DNA from: Lantana camara
Taxonomy: Eukaryota > Streptophyta > Magnoliopsida > Lamiales > Verbenaceae
Length of the DNA stretch: 64,000 bases
Direction of reading: 5' to 3'
Assembly: GCA_037501455.1 (NCBI GenBank)
Contig: CM074857.1
Coordinates: 102,829,501 to 102,893,500 of the forward strand
Position numbers and translations under genes: made by a program. Shown here piece after piece: positions 1 through 12,041 of the stretch (within the stretch, counting starts at the first letter, position 1; every line of letters starts with the position of its first letter). The notes beneath the pieces were generated by a model, which was given only the letters and a program-made list of their open reading frames with translations, searched no databases and was not told the DNA's origin.

Positions 1-1168
1 CTCAATCTCAGCCGCATACGCGGCCGCTACGTCAGCACCACCTCGCCTTGACTTGCTGACGTGGCTTGCCACGTCAAAATTTTATTTTCTCCAAAATAAA
101 GTTCCAGGCATTTCCAACTCTTTGGAACTTCAATTTATTTTCTTAAATTAAATTCCTTGGCTATTTTTCAAACACTTTGAAAATTCATTTCTCTTTCTCC
201 TTTTAATATTTTCTCTTCGGGTTTTCAATTGGGGCTTGCAGGGGGACCTGCAGGACTAATTAATTTTAGCTCCAAACGGATTAATATATTATCATTTCAT
301 GACAATAATTAATTACCGTTTAAACAATATTTAATTCCACTAAATAAATATTATTGCACTCCAAAATTAATTAAATTATTCACGAATTTCTCGATCTATA
401 ATAATTTCACATTTCACTCCTCCGTGTAGATATCCATGAAAAATAAATTGCAACTACTATCATTTATTTTTTCATCTCTAATTTGTAATTTATTAATTCG
501 CTTTAAGTTCAAATTCTCTGTATGTGAAACACATTCAACATAAAACTTCGGTGACGTATCAAGCGAAGTGCTTTGGCCAAAGTCTTAATTCGAACTTTTG
601 TAAATCTATTTCAGGGATATCTTTTACCTTCCAGTAAGGCCACAGATTCTTCGATCAATACAACTCTTTAGCACATTTCATGTTGTCACCGAACTTACAA
701 AGTATTTTGGTCACTCGTTACCGAGACCTCACTTTGAGTATATTACAGTGACTAACACTACATGCCTAAAGCCGAAATATTGTTAGGATTAAGATTACAA
801 TGCTTCCTGAGATTTTATTCATTTTAGATAGCAGTATAAAATGAATAAGCTCAGTGGTCCAGTTCGATGTTTCCAATCCTATTGAAAATCATCAACGTGT
901 TATAACCGGAATCACCATTCCCTATGACGAAAGACTAATCATCTTATATAACCACGTCATAGTCTTGATAAGAACATATTCTTATCTTACCGACTAGAAC
1001 TTTAATGACACGTGATTTCGGTATTCAAAGTCTTTTCCTATGAAACACATTTCATATAAGAATACCACCACACGCCATTAATTATCAATATGTGAAATAC
1101 TCACAACTCACTGTAAATTCAGTTTAATTAATTTAACAAATAGAATTTTTAGGGCACTATTCCCAACA
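1..1168 (-). mobile_element. Copia A 3' LTR (partial, runs off the left edge)
   Basis: This stretch aligns base for base, with scattered differences, to 9790-10986, the right-hand LTR of the same element. Read on the minus strand it starts TGTTGGGAATAGTGCCCT at 1168. On its right is the minus-strand polypurine tract (RC of atctcccacttaccc, 1169-1183), which should sit just before a 3' LTR. The outer end lies outside the window. Confidence 0.88.
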
Positions 1169-1351
1169 ATCTCCCACTTACCCTAAATTCAATTTTGGCC
1201 ACACATCTAAGTCTTATTCCTTTCACATGAGCGTCAAAACCCGTTTTGCACTCTTTTGCGTCAATACTTTAGTGAAGGAATTTTAGACGTTTCTCTGAGC
1301 CAACAACTAGGAAATCATGAATCCAATACGTCTAACTGGCTGCTTCTCAAG

Positions 1352-1816
1352 CTACCATGTATTTGACTTCCATGGCGGTGTAAGCAATACAAATCTGTTT
1401 AACATTCTCCAATTAACGGTTGCTCTTTCTAGAGTAAACACGTATTCTGATGTCAAACATCTAGAATACAAATCAGACTGTAAATCCGAATCTGTGTATC
1501 TTATTGAAATGAGCTCACCACTGTGGTAGACAAGCATATAATCTCAAGTCCTTCTCAACTACTCCAATATATGCTTTCACTACTACCCAGTGTCAGATTC
1601 TAGGATTTGACTAATATCTGCTGACTTAGACCTAATACATAATAGACATCTGGCATTGTACATAATATGACATACATAAAGCTTCCGCTGTATAACTCTA
1701 ATCATGTCTTCTATCTCTTCAGTTGTTTCAGGACACTGATCCCGAGATAGATAAATTCCAAATCTGAAAGGTAACAAACCTTTCTTGAAATTTGTCATAT
1801 TATACCTTACCAGCAT
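1352..1816 (-). pseudogene. Copia A RT C-terminus and RNase H remnant
   Basis: Two broken minus-strand reading frames are recognisable. At 1583-1816 the translation holds KKGLLPFRFGI, then SRDQCPETTEEIEDM, matching the segment after the copia RT catalytic core (usual form 'LPFRHG...SQCPKTPEE'). At 1352-1537 it holds YTDSDLQSDLYSRCLTSEYVF, the decayed start of the copia RNase H, where the usual form is a Y-[ST]-D-[AS]-D-x-x motif followed by a T-S-G-Y-V-F block. The frames are disconnected and contain stops. Nothing here can be functional; it serves only to place the element in the Ty1/copia superfamily. Confidence 0.75.
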
Positions 1817-3123
1817 CTTATCTATATATGCTTCTTGTAGTAAACCAATCTTCTTATTCTTATGATCACGACGAAAGTCTGATCCTTTAGAATAACATTG
1901 GTTTCACTTAGGTTTTACGTGTCAAACTGATTTGACATCTGAATCTTGACCATTGACAAAATTCTTGCATCATTCCCTATAAGCAGATTATTGTTTACGT
2001 ACAAAATGAAAATGTTGCAACATTATCTTGATGTCATTTGTACACACATGGTTCATCAGGCAATTGGGCAAATCCAAAGAATTTAAATTGCCTCTTTAAT
2101 CCTGATGTTTTATGATTTAGGTGCTATCTTAAGATCACAAAATGATCTATTAAATTTGCATACTATATGCACCTGATTTCTAGCTGTGAAGCCTTCAGGT
2201 TGTGCCATGTTTTTCTTCTTGAAGGTGCCCATTCAAGAACATTATCTATACATCCATTTATCTAAGCTCATAATTGATAATGAGATAAAATGGAGAGTAC
2301 AATGGACTTAAGCATTGCTATAGGCGAGAAGACCTCATAAATGATTTCTTCTTTCAGGGTAAAATCCCTTGCCATAAGTTTGCTCTAAAGTCTCTACTTT
2401 TTCGTCCATTCTTTCCTTTTATTTTCTTATAGAAACCAATTGCATCTAATGGGTTTAATGCCTTCAGGCGCCTCTACAAGCTCAAGATACAGAGATTCTA
2501 ACTTAGATCCCATGGATTTTGACCAAATGGTCGGCGTCTATATCTTCCACAACTTCATTACACATGACAGGATCAGATACGTTAGATTCAACCATTTGGT
2601 TTAATGTTAGGTATCTTGTCAGGTGTCCTGACAATCCTCCCACTACAATGATGCTCTCGTGTACAGGTCTCTACATCACATGTTGTATTTGGTACATCAC
2701 ATGTATCTAATACATTTTCAGTTATCACGAGTTTCTAGAAATCAGTATCTAACACTGTTATTTCTTTTAACACTACTTTGCTTCCACCCTTTGTTGTTAT
2801 CATCGTTGAAATATTCACAAACATCTTTTGTGATTTCTCAAATTACAAAATGTACCACCTCTTGTTCTTCTAGGATATCCTTAGAATAAGTAAACCTTTG
2901 TTCTTTATTCTAACTCGTCAGGATCCATCCTTAACACATGGGTCAGGCTACATTAAATCCGAAGATAAAAGATACAGGGTTTTCACCCTAGCTATAGATC
3001 CATCAGTATTTTAGGAACTGACTTAGATAGAACTAGGTTTAATGTGCATTGTCGTTTTGAGCGCAAGACCCTAAAACGAACTTCGTAGGGTAGCATGACT
3101 CTTCATGAATCTTACCATCATTA
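1817..3123 (-). pseudogene. Copia A RT core and integrase C-terminus, unreadable decay
   Basis: This stretch lies between the recognisable integrase and RT C-terminal remnants of copia A, so by element order it should hold the integrase C-terminus and RT fingers and palm. I could not read a continuous domain in any minus-strand frame. The frames are short and broken. The call rests on position alone. Confidence 0.45.
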
Positions 3124-3324
3124 TCAGAGTTCTATTTTTCCTTTCTGCAATACATCTTTGCTTAGACGTATCTCATACAGATAGTTGAGATCTAATCTCA
3201 TTTGAGAAATTCTATTTATCTCTGAACATAGATACTTATCACTACTTCGATCTAATCGAAGTGCCTTGATATGTTTTCTAATTTGACTCTTTGACTTCAG
3301 TCTTGTATTCCTTGAACTCTTCAA
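3124..3324 (-). pseudogene. Copia A integrase core remnant
   Basis: The minus-strand frame reads SQIRKHIKALRLDRSSDKYLCSEI. It resembles the copia integrase segment 'G-x-K-I-K-x-L-R-S-D-x-G-G-E-Y-L-S-x-E-F' around the second catalytic Asp. The conserved Asp after L-R is kept, but the following G-G-E-Y has become S-D-K-Y, and the frame is closed by stops on both sides. In copia C of this window the intact counterpart is at 46280-46330. This is the only integrase trace I could identify in copia A. Confidence 0.65.
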
Positions 3325-4086
3325 AAATTACAAACTTAAGTCTCGTCAAATAAACATATCTGTATCTAAAGTAATCATTCAAATGAATGATGAAGTATGC
3401 AAAAACTTTCTCTTGCTTGAACACTCATAATATCATACGTCCGTATGAACTAACTCAAGCAAGTTCATGGCTTAAATACCCTTTGTCTCAAAAAAGGTTT
3501 CTAGGTAATTTTAACTTTCTAAATAGGATTTGCAGATTGATACTATTTTCAAGTCAATAGGACTCAACAATCAGTCTTTGGATCCTATTCAGATTCAATT
3601 GACCAATAGATAGGTGCCACATAGAAGTTTTTCCTCTTAGATGGTAAGTCAAGCTTCTTAATGTTAAACTTAAATTAGGGTTTAATTGAGGTATAAAAGA
3701 CCATCTTTTATTGTGCCAGAGCAAATAAACCTTTTATTTTGTTTAATGGTGAACCTTTATTCAAAATAATCTGTTAGACCATTAATTATCAAATAAGTTA
3801 CAGAAATCAAATTTCTGTATATATGGCACGTATAATATTAAAACCCTATTGCCAAAATACGATTTTATAGTCCTTACTGCTAATACAATTACACTTGTAT
3901 TCTCCCCGAGCAGTAGTTGTGTGTTAGCCGTTTTTCAAATTTCCTGGTTAGTTTGAATCTTCGCAACGAATTGTAAATATGATTAGTTGAGCTCGAATCC
4001 ACACACCAGGATTCTGGTGAATTTCCAACTAAACATACTTTCAACGAGTAAGATATCTTCATATCTTATCTAAACGGCTTAGCAAA

Positions 4087-4405
4087 TGGACAAACTAAGT
4101 ATTTCGGATAATTTCCTTTCCAATACCCATTACCACCGAAATAGAAACGCTTTTCCATTGTCGGATTTGGCTTTCTATTTATGAACCTTAGATTGGGAAC
4201 TTTTCCTTTTTTTTTCTTCCACTTACTGGCTTTTGAGGCCGTGGAATGGACAAACTAAGTATTTCGGATAATTTCCTTTCCAATACCCGTTACCACCGAA
4301 ATAGAAACACTTTTCCATTATCGGATTTGGCTTTCTATTTCTGAACCTTAGATTGGGAACTTTTCCTTTTTCTTTCTTCCACTTACTGGCTTTTGAGGCC
4401 GTGGA
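4087..4405. repeat. Tandem duplication, two 160-bp units, in copia A gag region
   Basis: The unit starting tggacaaactaagtatttcg occurs at 4087 and again at 4247, with only a few differences such as the length of a T run and single substitutions. Both units end in ttttgaggccgtgga. The low divergence implies a duplication recent relative to the decay of the element. It lies where gag should be. Confidence 0.9.
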
Positions 4406-5751
4406 TATTGATGTCTGATTTAAGAGAACTTTTCCCTTAGTCTATATCACCCTTTCTACCATATTGAGATCATTCATTGGTTTAGGTTGGGTTTTTAAAA
4501 AAAATATTTAAAATTAATCTTGAACGTTCAAACGACTTAGGCAGAGAGTATAGGATCACCTCCTATCTGTTAAGATTGTTTCTTTAAGCACGGAGGCTTT
4601 CAATTTCGTTCAGATTAGTTGTCATATCATAATATGATTCTGAATCGGTGATCCTTCAAACATCTTCATAACTAACAACCTTTCTTATTGGCTCGTACCT
4701 TCGTACGATTCTGTCTTCAAAACATGTTCTTATCAGTAGGTATATCATGCATCTGATGCTCAAGACCATCTAAAACAGATGTCAGGATATAAGACTAGCC
4801 AGATCATCACACTTGATCCATTTGGAATAAGCGTCTTTCTAATCCTGACTGGTTGTAGTTTTCGGAATTTTCGGATAAGGTTCAGTGAGTACATAAACTT
4901 TCGTGTCTCAACACGATGTCAAGATTCATTTCCTAGTCAGCATAGTTGAACCCTTACTGGCCTATTTCCTTAAAGATCGTTTAGAGTATGCTAATGGAGA
5001 TTGTTATTATAAAACTGAATTAACTAAATAAAAGCAAGTTATGAATATGTATTTCACTTTCTTCTACGTCTGACCAATAAACGAAATCCACGTAAGCATT
5101 TTGATTTACGCAATGGTGACTTAACTAACTGCAGTTGACTCCCCGGAGGCGAGGTCGAAAACCGCTTAGAAAAGCAAGAACTATTCTTAATTAACATGTC
5201 ATTTAGGTAACTCTTACCAAACAATGTTAATCCACCACGTCAACCCTTGGCCTCTAAGTGAATGTAACATAGCTCCGAAGGGAGGTTAATACATTACTTA
5301 GTCAAGTGTGTACCATTACCTAGAAGTCCGTACGAGTAGGTCAAGACACTCCACGGAGGCGTAGTCGAGCAGACTTTCCCGTATTTCATTCTATCCGTAG
5401 AAGTCTAATCTTGTATACCGCGAATACATACCCGCCGAAGGGAGTAGTACATATTCACTATACTATAGACCGGTAATGGAGGCCGTGAGAATCCAACTCT
5501 TTTCATCTCGCTCCCACTTGAATTTTTAAAAGGTGTGGATTATCTTTTGATTATTTAATAATCACTTTTGGCGTCTTATTGTTGGAAGTGATTAATCTAA
5601 TTGATACGCTCCCACTAGGATTGTTAAATCACATTTAAAATCCCAATAATAATATTTTAAGGCAATTTAATAACTATTTATTAATTAGGCCGAAAAATAT
5701 TAGTCCAATTATACATCTCGTTCAATCTCTATTAAACAATACTATTTAATC
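4406..5751 (-). other. Copia A gag start and leader remnant with iterated motif
   Basis: By position this is the gag N-terminus and part of the 5' leader of copia A (minus strand), separated from its PBS by the inserted solo LTR. No gag frame is open. Between about 5139 and 5490 a short motif of the type CTCC(c/g)nnGGAGGCGnnGTCGA recurs (5139, 5275, 5350, 5433, 5474, approximate). Copia C has a comparable array in its leader. Confidence 0.5.
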
Positions 5752-6470
5752 TGTAGCACCCCTTAACACGTGGAGGTACCACACCCCCGCACTATAGGTC
5801 AATCCACATACGAAACGGGCAATCCATACATGAACTAACCTATAGCGAACGGGTGACCATGCAATAGACGACAGGCTAGGCGGGAAAACTTATACATGCG
5901 ACAAAATAAAGTGGAAGCATAAATCAATCACTATCAAATATTTTCATTTATCAAGGCATGACATTTCCATGTACTGAATGAAATATATTCTAACTTATAT
6001 ATCAATACATAATCATCTCCTTAATATAATTAACATATAATTGTAAACATGACTTTATCGAACCATAAATAAACAATCAAATAAATGCACCGTGTATGAC
6101 TCTACTCTAACAACTGGACTCGACTCACTTCCCGCCTAGCGCACCTGCAATACCTGAAAGGTGGAGGCGTCAGTCTGTGATGACTGAGTGAGGGGTTTAC
6201 ATATATATTTGAGCAGATAACATGCAAGTCATATTCTCGGGTAAAGGTTAATAAAAGATAATTATACAGTTTAATAATAACATGGCTTCGCCCGAGAATA
6301 CAACTATCAATATTAAATACTTGTTCTTTTCATGCAATCGATAAACATACTTGCTTGCTTGTTAATTATTAGGTGATCACGCAATTCAATTATCATGCAA
6401 TCATGTAGGTGTATTCAATTAGCATATTTCTGGAATGAAATCATGCAATCACTACATGGCGTGCTTGTAA

Positions 6471-6774
6471 CATGATAGGGTTTATTCCTCTTATGATTGG
6501 ACGGACAATCATTGGCACGAAACCAATCCAGCGCCCTTCACTCAGAAGGACCTGGCCAGGGGAAACATGGGTACACGATAGGTTTTGTTCTTCTTGTGGT
6601 TGGACGGACAACCACGGGCAGGACCCGTCCAGCGCCCTCACTAAGGAGAACCTGGCCAAGAGAACACACGAACATGGTAGGATATTGTTCTTCTTGTGAT
6701 TGGACGGACAATCATTGGCACGAGGACCAATCCAGCGCCCCCACTAAGGAGGACCTGGCCAAGAGAACACACTT
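6471..6774. repeat. Three ~100-bp tandem repeats inside the solo LTR
   Basis: Units begin near 6471, 6574 and 6673. Each contains ttggacggacaa followed by a gap and then (a/c)ccaatccagcgccc or gacccgtccagcgccc, then gacctggcca or gaacctggcca. Spacing is 103 and 99 bp. In unit 2 paired changes keep the ggacggacaaNCANNGgca arms similar. The open frames across this stretch come from the repeat period and show no protein-like features. Confidence 0.88.
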
Positions 6775-7269
6775 GCTTGCATTCATGAACATGGCATGCT
6801 TTGATGCGTGAATACTAACATGATTTACTTGCTTGATTAACGAACAATAATATAACTTGAAACGATAAATGATTTCATGAAATATAACTATAAATACCTT
6901 TTGGCTAAAACAGTCACGTAAAGGTTATACGGGTTCTATATAACTAGAAATTAAACCTCACCTGACAGGCGACACACGACTCGTGAATGCGTGAACGTGC
7001 TCATGATCCATAATCTCCACCCTGGAGAATAACTGGACAAGAAACGGAACAATGTACGTGCATGAGACAACCATTCAAGCATACTATTCATATAATGACG
7101 CACGGCATGATCATACACGAGACATCGAGCAATACACAATGTAGCATGAAAACATATTGTTTCGACATATAATCAATCATATAATAGCAATTCGGGATCA
7201 AATAAGCCATTGGAACGACGTCCCGAAAATCCCATTTTGTGCAGAATGTTTCTGCACTTCCAGGGGTAT

Positions 7270-7470
7270 GGGAACGGCCGTTCCAGGTTTTAATGCAAAA
7301 TGGGAAGGGCCGTTCCCCCACTCCCGAAACTGCTCCCGAAGGTGGGAACGGCCGTTCCGGCTTGCAAGCCAAAATGGGAACGGTCGTTCCCGTCCTCGCC
7401 GCCCTGCAACTATTCAAATTATGGGAACGGCCGTTCCCTGTTTACAAAGGGAACGGGAAGGGCCGTTCCC
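7270..7470. repeat. Six GGGAACGGCCGTTCC palindromes in three pairs
   Basis: Near-perfect palindromes of the form GGGAACGGCCGTTCC or GGGAAGGGCCGTTCCC start at 7270, 7302, 7344, 7376, 7423 and 7455. The distance inside each pair is exactly 32 bp; pairs are 42 and 47 bp apart. They lie in the solo LTR, where control elements would sit. Confidence 0.92.
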
Positions 7471-8417
7471 GTTTTACAGAAGATGCAGAAACAGGGGAGA
7501 AGAACAGGGAAGCTACGGACCAAACCCCAAAGCTCCCAAACAATCATAATTCAATCTCTTATGCTATAATTCATAGAGGGAAACATATATACATGCTTAT
7601 AGTACAATAAAACACAATAAAAACACACTATTCATGCTTCAATCATCAAAATCACCAACTTTTAGCATATATATCAATTCATCCTATACTCTCATATTCT
7701 TCAAGATTCATGTAAGGAATTCAAGCTCAAAGCATGAAATCATAATCCTAACATCAAATAATCAAGTTGGCAAACTCAACCATTAACCCTAGCCTCATAC
7801 ATGAATTCCAAGAAATCCCATACATGCTCCTATATACCTTAAAGTGAAAATAGATGGAACAAGGTGGTGAAGATGAGGTGGTGATGCTTCAAAACTCTTA
7901 ATTCCTCCATGATCATGACTTAAGATGATGAATTCCCTTTTCTTTCTTGGATGGTAATGGTTTCGGTGGTGAAGGAAGCAAATATGAGATGATTGGCAAA
8001 ATGAAGATGATTGAGAGAGATGCATATAACGTGATATTTGGGGAAATATGTAATAATTATAATTCAATCCCCCAAGTTTTATAAGTCATGCAATTGAATA
8101 TAAAAGGTTTGGAAAGTGATCAATTAAGTCCCTTAACATATTCATGCAATTTAGTCCCTCTAATGAAGGAAATGAGCATTTAAGGACAATTTGGCAATTA
8201 AATCAAATTGGACAATTAATTCATGTAATAATTAAATTCCAATGATACCATAATTCTCAAGTTGACACATATTTCATATATTTCCACATATTCATGTTGC
8301 ACGCAATTTATAAAAATTAATGTAACATGTTTAAATTAACTAAGCGAAAATAATAAAATAAAATCCTAACGCTCGAAACTCACACGTGTCGAGCGTACCT
8401 GAAATTGGGGCGTTACA

Positions 8418-8801
8418 ATCCTATTAAATAAAATATGCATAATTGAAATATCATAATATCCCATATTATCATGATCATGCCATAAATTAAAATAATTAAG
8501 CATGCTTTCATATAATTATCACATAATTATCATGCTTAAAAAAATGGCATAATGTAAACATGTTATAAATAAATTATCTCATAATTTAAATCATGTTTAC
8601 TGATTCTGTAATTTTTCAGGAAAGACAATTAAATTGTTTCCCAAAACAATACCATTCCACGTAAATTCCCAGGAAAGACTGAAGGGGTCACAACGGCCCC
8701 ATTTAAAAACCAGTCTGGTTTTAAGAATTTACGTGCACAGTAGCAGATTTAAAATTATGCATCGCATGCATCATATCAATGCATGTATATATCTAGAGCA
8801 C
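8418..8801 (-). other. Copia A leader segment between solo LTR and PBS
   Basis: AT-rich DNA of the copia A 5' leader. I see no open frame or further repeat worth naming in it. Confidence 0.5.
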
Positions 8802-8814
8802 GGCTCTGATACCA
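8802..8814 (-). other. Copia A primer-binding site (initiator tRNA-Met type)
   Basis: On the minus strand this reads TGGTATCAGAGCC, the standard plant copia PBS complementary to the 3' end of initiator tRNA-Met. It follows the LTR end (…CCCAGCA) after two bases, which fixes the LTR border at 8817. Confidence 0.95.
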
Positions 8815-8816
8815 GT

Positions 8817-10986
8817 TGCTGGGAGGTGGGCCCAGAACAGTAGCAGTCCGGGACCACATTTTAAAATTTTCTTTATAATACAAGTATTAAAATATTTCTA
8901 AAACATTTTAATATAAAGCGGAAGACTAGCCGGATCTACTCAAGTATATACATGCAATTGATAATAAATTTTAAAACACTTAAGCAGATAAATATCTAAC
9001 ATGCAATTAACACTTAAGAGCATATAATTTATAATGCTTAAAATAAAACAACTGTAAAATATTACCGTACTGCAAACATGGCTATATAACTGCATTTTTC
9101 CAGCTCCTTTCCCTTTTGTGAGACCGGCAAAGCTTCCCTGCAATGACCCCATAGAAACCCTCGGAGTGTGGGCTCCGAAAGTATTTTCTAAATACTTAGA
9201 GAAAATAAACTTTAAACTAGAAAACCCTTTTCAGGGTTTAATCTCCCGAAATTAGGCGTTTTATATATAAACGTCTGATTAAAATTAATTCCAAAATAAA
9301 TCGGAATTAACTAGGAGAAAAGGGATATGGTTTCAAAGCTAAGAACTAGCCAAAACCTCTCCCAAAATTGTGTGTAAAATTATGCCAAGGATCAGCCTAT
9401 TTATAGGCAAAAGTTCAAGGGTAAAAAGGTCATTTCGGGCATAAATACAAGGGTAATTTAGTCATTTTGCACTCCCACTTGTTCAACTTGCAAAATTGAT
9501 GGAATCTAAGAGCACCAAGTTCAAGGTCTCATCGCCACGAGTTCAGCGCCACCAGCCACGCGACGATAGGATGCCGGACTCGCCCTCACGCGCGGCTCTA
9601 GGGCTTCTGGCTTAGACCGGTCTGGTTCGACACACAGCTAGTCCTGGTGATGCCACGTGTCCGGTCTGGTTCGACCCTATCCGTCGGCCCGACCCGTTGA
9701 CCCGTTTACCATCCCGTTGACCGGACTATCCGGCCCGTTGACTAACCCGCCCAGATCCAATCTGAGCCGTTCATTGGCGCTGACGCGGCTCAATCTCAAT
9801 CGCACACGTGGCCGCTACGTCAGTGCCACCTCGCCCTGACTATGTCATCTCGATGCCACGTCAGTAAAAAATATATATATATATTTTTTTTATGAAAATT
9901 TTATTTTCTCCAAAATAAAATTCTGGGCATTTCCAACTCTTTGGAACTTCAATTTATTTTCTTAAAATAAATTCCTTGTCTATTTTTCAAACACTTTAAA
10001 AATTCATTTCTCTTTCTCCTTTTAATATTTTCTCTTCGGGTTTTCACTTGGTGCTTGTAGGGGGACCTGCAGGACTAATTAATTTTAGCTCCAAACGGAT
10101 TAATATATTAGCATCTCATGACAATAATTAATTACCGTTTAACAATATTTAATTCCACTAAATAAATATTGTTGCACTTTAAAATTAATTAAATTATTCA
10201 CGAATTTCTCGATCTAGAATAATTTCGCATTTCACTCCTCCGTGTAGATATCCATGAAAAATAAATTGCAACTACTATCATTTATTTTTTCATCTCTAAT
10301 TTGAAATTTATTAATTCGCTTTAAGTTCAAATTCTCTGTATGTGAAACACATTCAACATACAACTTCGGTGACGTATCACGCGAAGTGCTTTGGCCAAAG
10401 TCTTAATTCGAACTTTTGTAAATCTATTTCAGGGATATCTTTTACCTTCCAGTAAGGCCACAGATTCCTCGATCATTACAACTCTTTAGTACATTTCATG
10501 TTGTCACTGAACGTACAAAGTATTTTAGCCACTCGTTACTGAGACCTCACTTCGAGTATATTACAGTGACTAACACTACATGCCTAAAGCCAAAATATTG
10601 TTAGGATTAAGAGTACAATGCTTCCTGAGATTTTATTCATTTTAGATAGCAGTATAAAATTAATAATCTCAGTGGTCCAGTTCGATGTTTCCAATCTTAT
10701 TGAAAATCATCAACGTGTTATAACCGAAATCACCATTCCCTATGACGAAAGACTAATCATCTTATATAACCACATTATTGTCTTGATAAGAACATATTCT
10801 TATCTTACCGACTAGAACTTTAATGACACGTGATTTCGGTATTCAAAGTCTTTTCCTATCAAACACATTTCATATAAGAATACCACCACACGCCATTAAT
10901 TATCAATATGTGAAATACTCACAACTAGCTGTAAATTCAGTTTAATTAATTCAACAAATTGAATTTTCAGGGCACTATTCCCAACA
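8817..10986 (-). mobile_element. Copia A 5' LTR (2170 bp)
   Basis: The minus-strand LTR starts TGTTGGGAATAGTGCCC at 10986 and ends …CCAGCA at 8817 next to the PBS. It matches 1-1168 (the partial 3' LTR) and the split solo LTR at 33550-33617 plus 52970-54818, so at least three copies of the family lie in this window. A short (TA)n run at 9869-9885 is specific to this copy. Its start abuts the truncated integrase of the gypsy at 10987, showing that copia A inserted into the gypsy. Confidence 0.93.
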
Positions 10987-11754
10987 TAGGGCTCGACCCC
11001 CTGAGTGGTTCCCACAGCATCCTTCATGTATCTCCTCTAACACATCCCTGGCTTGACCTGGTCGAAGACATCTCAAGGGCAGTCCTGCGAAGGATTTCTT
11101 GAATAGCCTGCCCTCATGGTCGAGAATAAACAATAGGGATCGATATTTCAACCACCTTACCTCAATTCGGCTTTGGGGTAGGGACCTGTTCTCCAGGTAT
11201 GCGACGATGTCGTCCATCCAACATGGTTCCGACGGATCGATGGCGGCCACTTCGATCTTGCCCACGTCGATGGCTCGGCCCCCCGACACTAAGTACGAGA
11301 TGGTCCCGTCTCGGGTTACTTGGAGGCCGTTCGCGGCGTCCGCTCGATCATTCTCTTCGCGAGGGACCTGGTCGATCTTGAATTCCTTGAACTTTGAGGC
11401 CAACCTTTTAACTATTCTGAGGTACGCGGCCATCGATTCCTCCCTGGCCTCATAGGTGTCGTTTACCTGACCAGTGATGAGTTGGGAGTCAGCCACGACT
11501 GCTAACCTCTCGACCTGGTGCTCAGATACATATTTCAGGCCGGCGACGAGTGCCTCGTACTCTGCCTCGTTATTTGTTGCTTTGAAATCGATTCGAATGG
11601 CGAAATTACACTGCGTGCCATCCGAACTGACTAGGGGTAGGGATATCCCTCCCCCTTGAGAAGTCGATGAGCCAGCGACGTACATGGTCCAGCACAGGGG
11701 AGTGGTGATAATCTTTGTCAGAGTTGTGTTCTTTTCGACCAAGAAGTCAGGCAT
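10987..11754 (-). pseudogene. Gypsy RNase H and integrase H2C2 region
   Basis: An open minus-strand frame runs from 11754 into the copia A LTR. The N-terminal part (MPDFLVEKN) is the end of the RT/RNase H connection. An archaeal-type RNase H follows: MYVAGSSTSQGGG, TNNEAEYEAL, VADSQLI and ENDRADAANGL are its conserved blocks. The first block normally has a catalytic Asp (D-G-S-S); here it is A-G-S-S, so cleavage activity is probably lost. The end, EEIHEGCCGNHSGGRAL, is the start of the integrase zinc-binding H-H-C-C region. The frame is then cut by copia A. A stop separates it from the upstream RT. Confidence 0.88.
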
Positions 11755-12041
11755 AACTTAGGCTTGTTGGGCGGCTCGGGGTTGGAAAGAGATGTCGTGC
11801 TGACTCAGCTCGACTGTCCACTTCATCATTCGACCTGAGACGTTGGGTTTGGTCAAGACCTACCTGAGAGGCTGGTCGGTCAAGACAATTATCGAATACG
11901 CTTGGAAATAAGGTCGCAATTGCCTGAGAATTTCAAACGCTCGACGTAGGTAGTCGAGGTGCTCGTATGTCCATTTGCTTTTCACAATCATATCGTCCAC
12001 ATAGACCTCCATTGTCTTTCCGTTCTCGCCCTTGAATATTA
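11755..12041 (-). pseudogene. Gypsy RT C-terminal part (YVDD core)
   Basis: On the minus strand the RC of 12041-11990 reads FKGENGKTMEVYVDDMIVKSK, the RT catalytic YVDD box of plant gypsy elements. Further left come HDISFQPR-type connection residues. A TAA stop lies just before the MPDFLVEKN frame. The frame continues exactly from the RT half at 19112 if the Athila insertion is ignored. That confirms the two halves as one gene split by transposition. Confidence 0.85.

Larger units (their letters stand above)
5752..8417 (-). mobile_element. Probable solo LTR (2.67 kb) inserted in copia A
   Basis: The block is bounded by TGTAGCACCCC at the left and GGGGCGTTACA at the right, the TG...CA termini and imperfect inverted ends expected of an LTR. 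The minus-strand start TGTAACGCCCC is typical of large plant Ty3/gypsy LTRs. No coding domain, PBS or PPT is visible inside. ATC flanks both sides (5749-5751 and 8418-8420), a possible remnant of a 5-bp target duplication. The copia A leader resumes to the right up to its PBS at 8814. It could instead be a complete non-autonomous element, but no internal direct terminal repeats were seen. Confidence 0.65.
1169..8816 (-). mobile_element. Copia A internal region, decayed, minus strand
   Basis: This is the internal part of a Ty1/copia element lying between its two LTRs and read right to left. The primer-binding site is at 8802-8814 and the polypurine tract at 1169-1183. Remnants of RNase H, RT and integrase follow each other in copia order (integrase near 3.2 kb, RT near 1.7 kb, RNase H near 1.4 kb when read leftward). 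No long open frame survives. The element is interrupted at 5752-8417 by what looks like a solo LTR. Known copia order and the paired LTRs make the assignment firm; no function remains. Confidence 0.85.

Noticed and set aside
6441..6811. Open frames on both strands over the 100-bp tandem repeats
   Set aside because: The period and composition of the repeat keep several frames open at once; no protein features are present.
7270..7470. Regularly spaced palindromes that could suggest a CRISPR array
   Set aside because: The repeats are only 15-16 bp, the spacers are not unique sequences of constant length, and the context is a plant retroelement.
7157..7610. Overlapping open frames of 89-130 codons
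   Set aside because: They read through the palindrome array (WERPFP/GNGRS-type repeats in all three frames). The openness follows from the repeat composition, not from a gene.
9869..9892. (TA)n and T run in the copia A LTR
   Set aside because: Ordinary microsatellite expansion private to this LTR copy.
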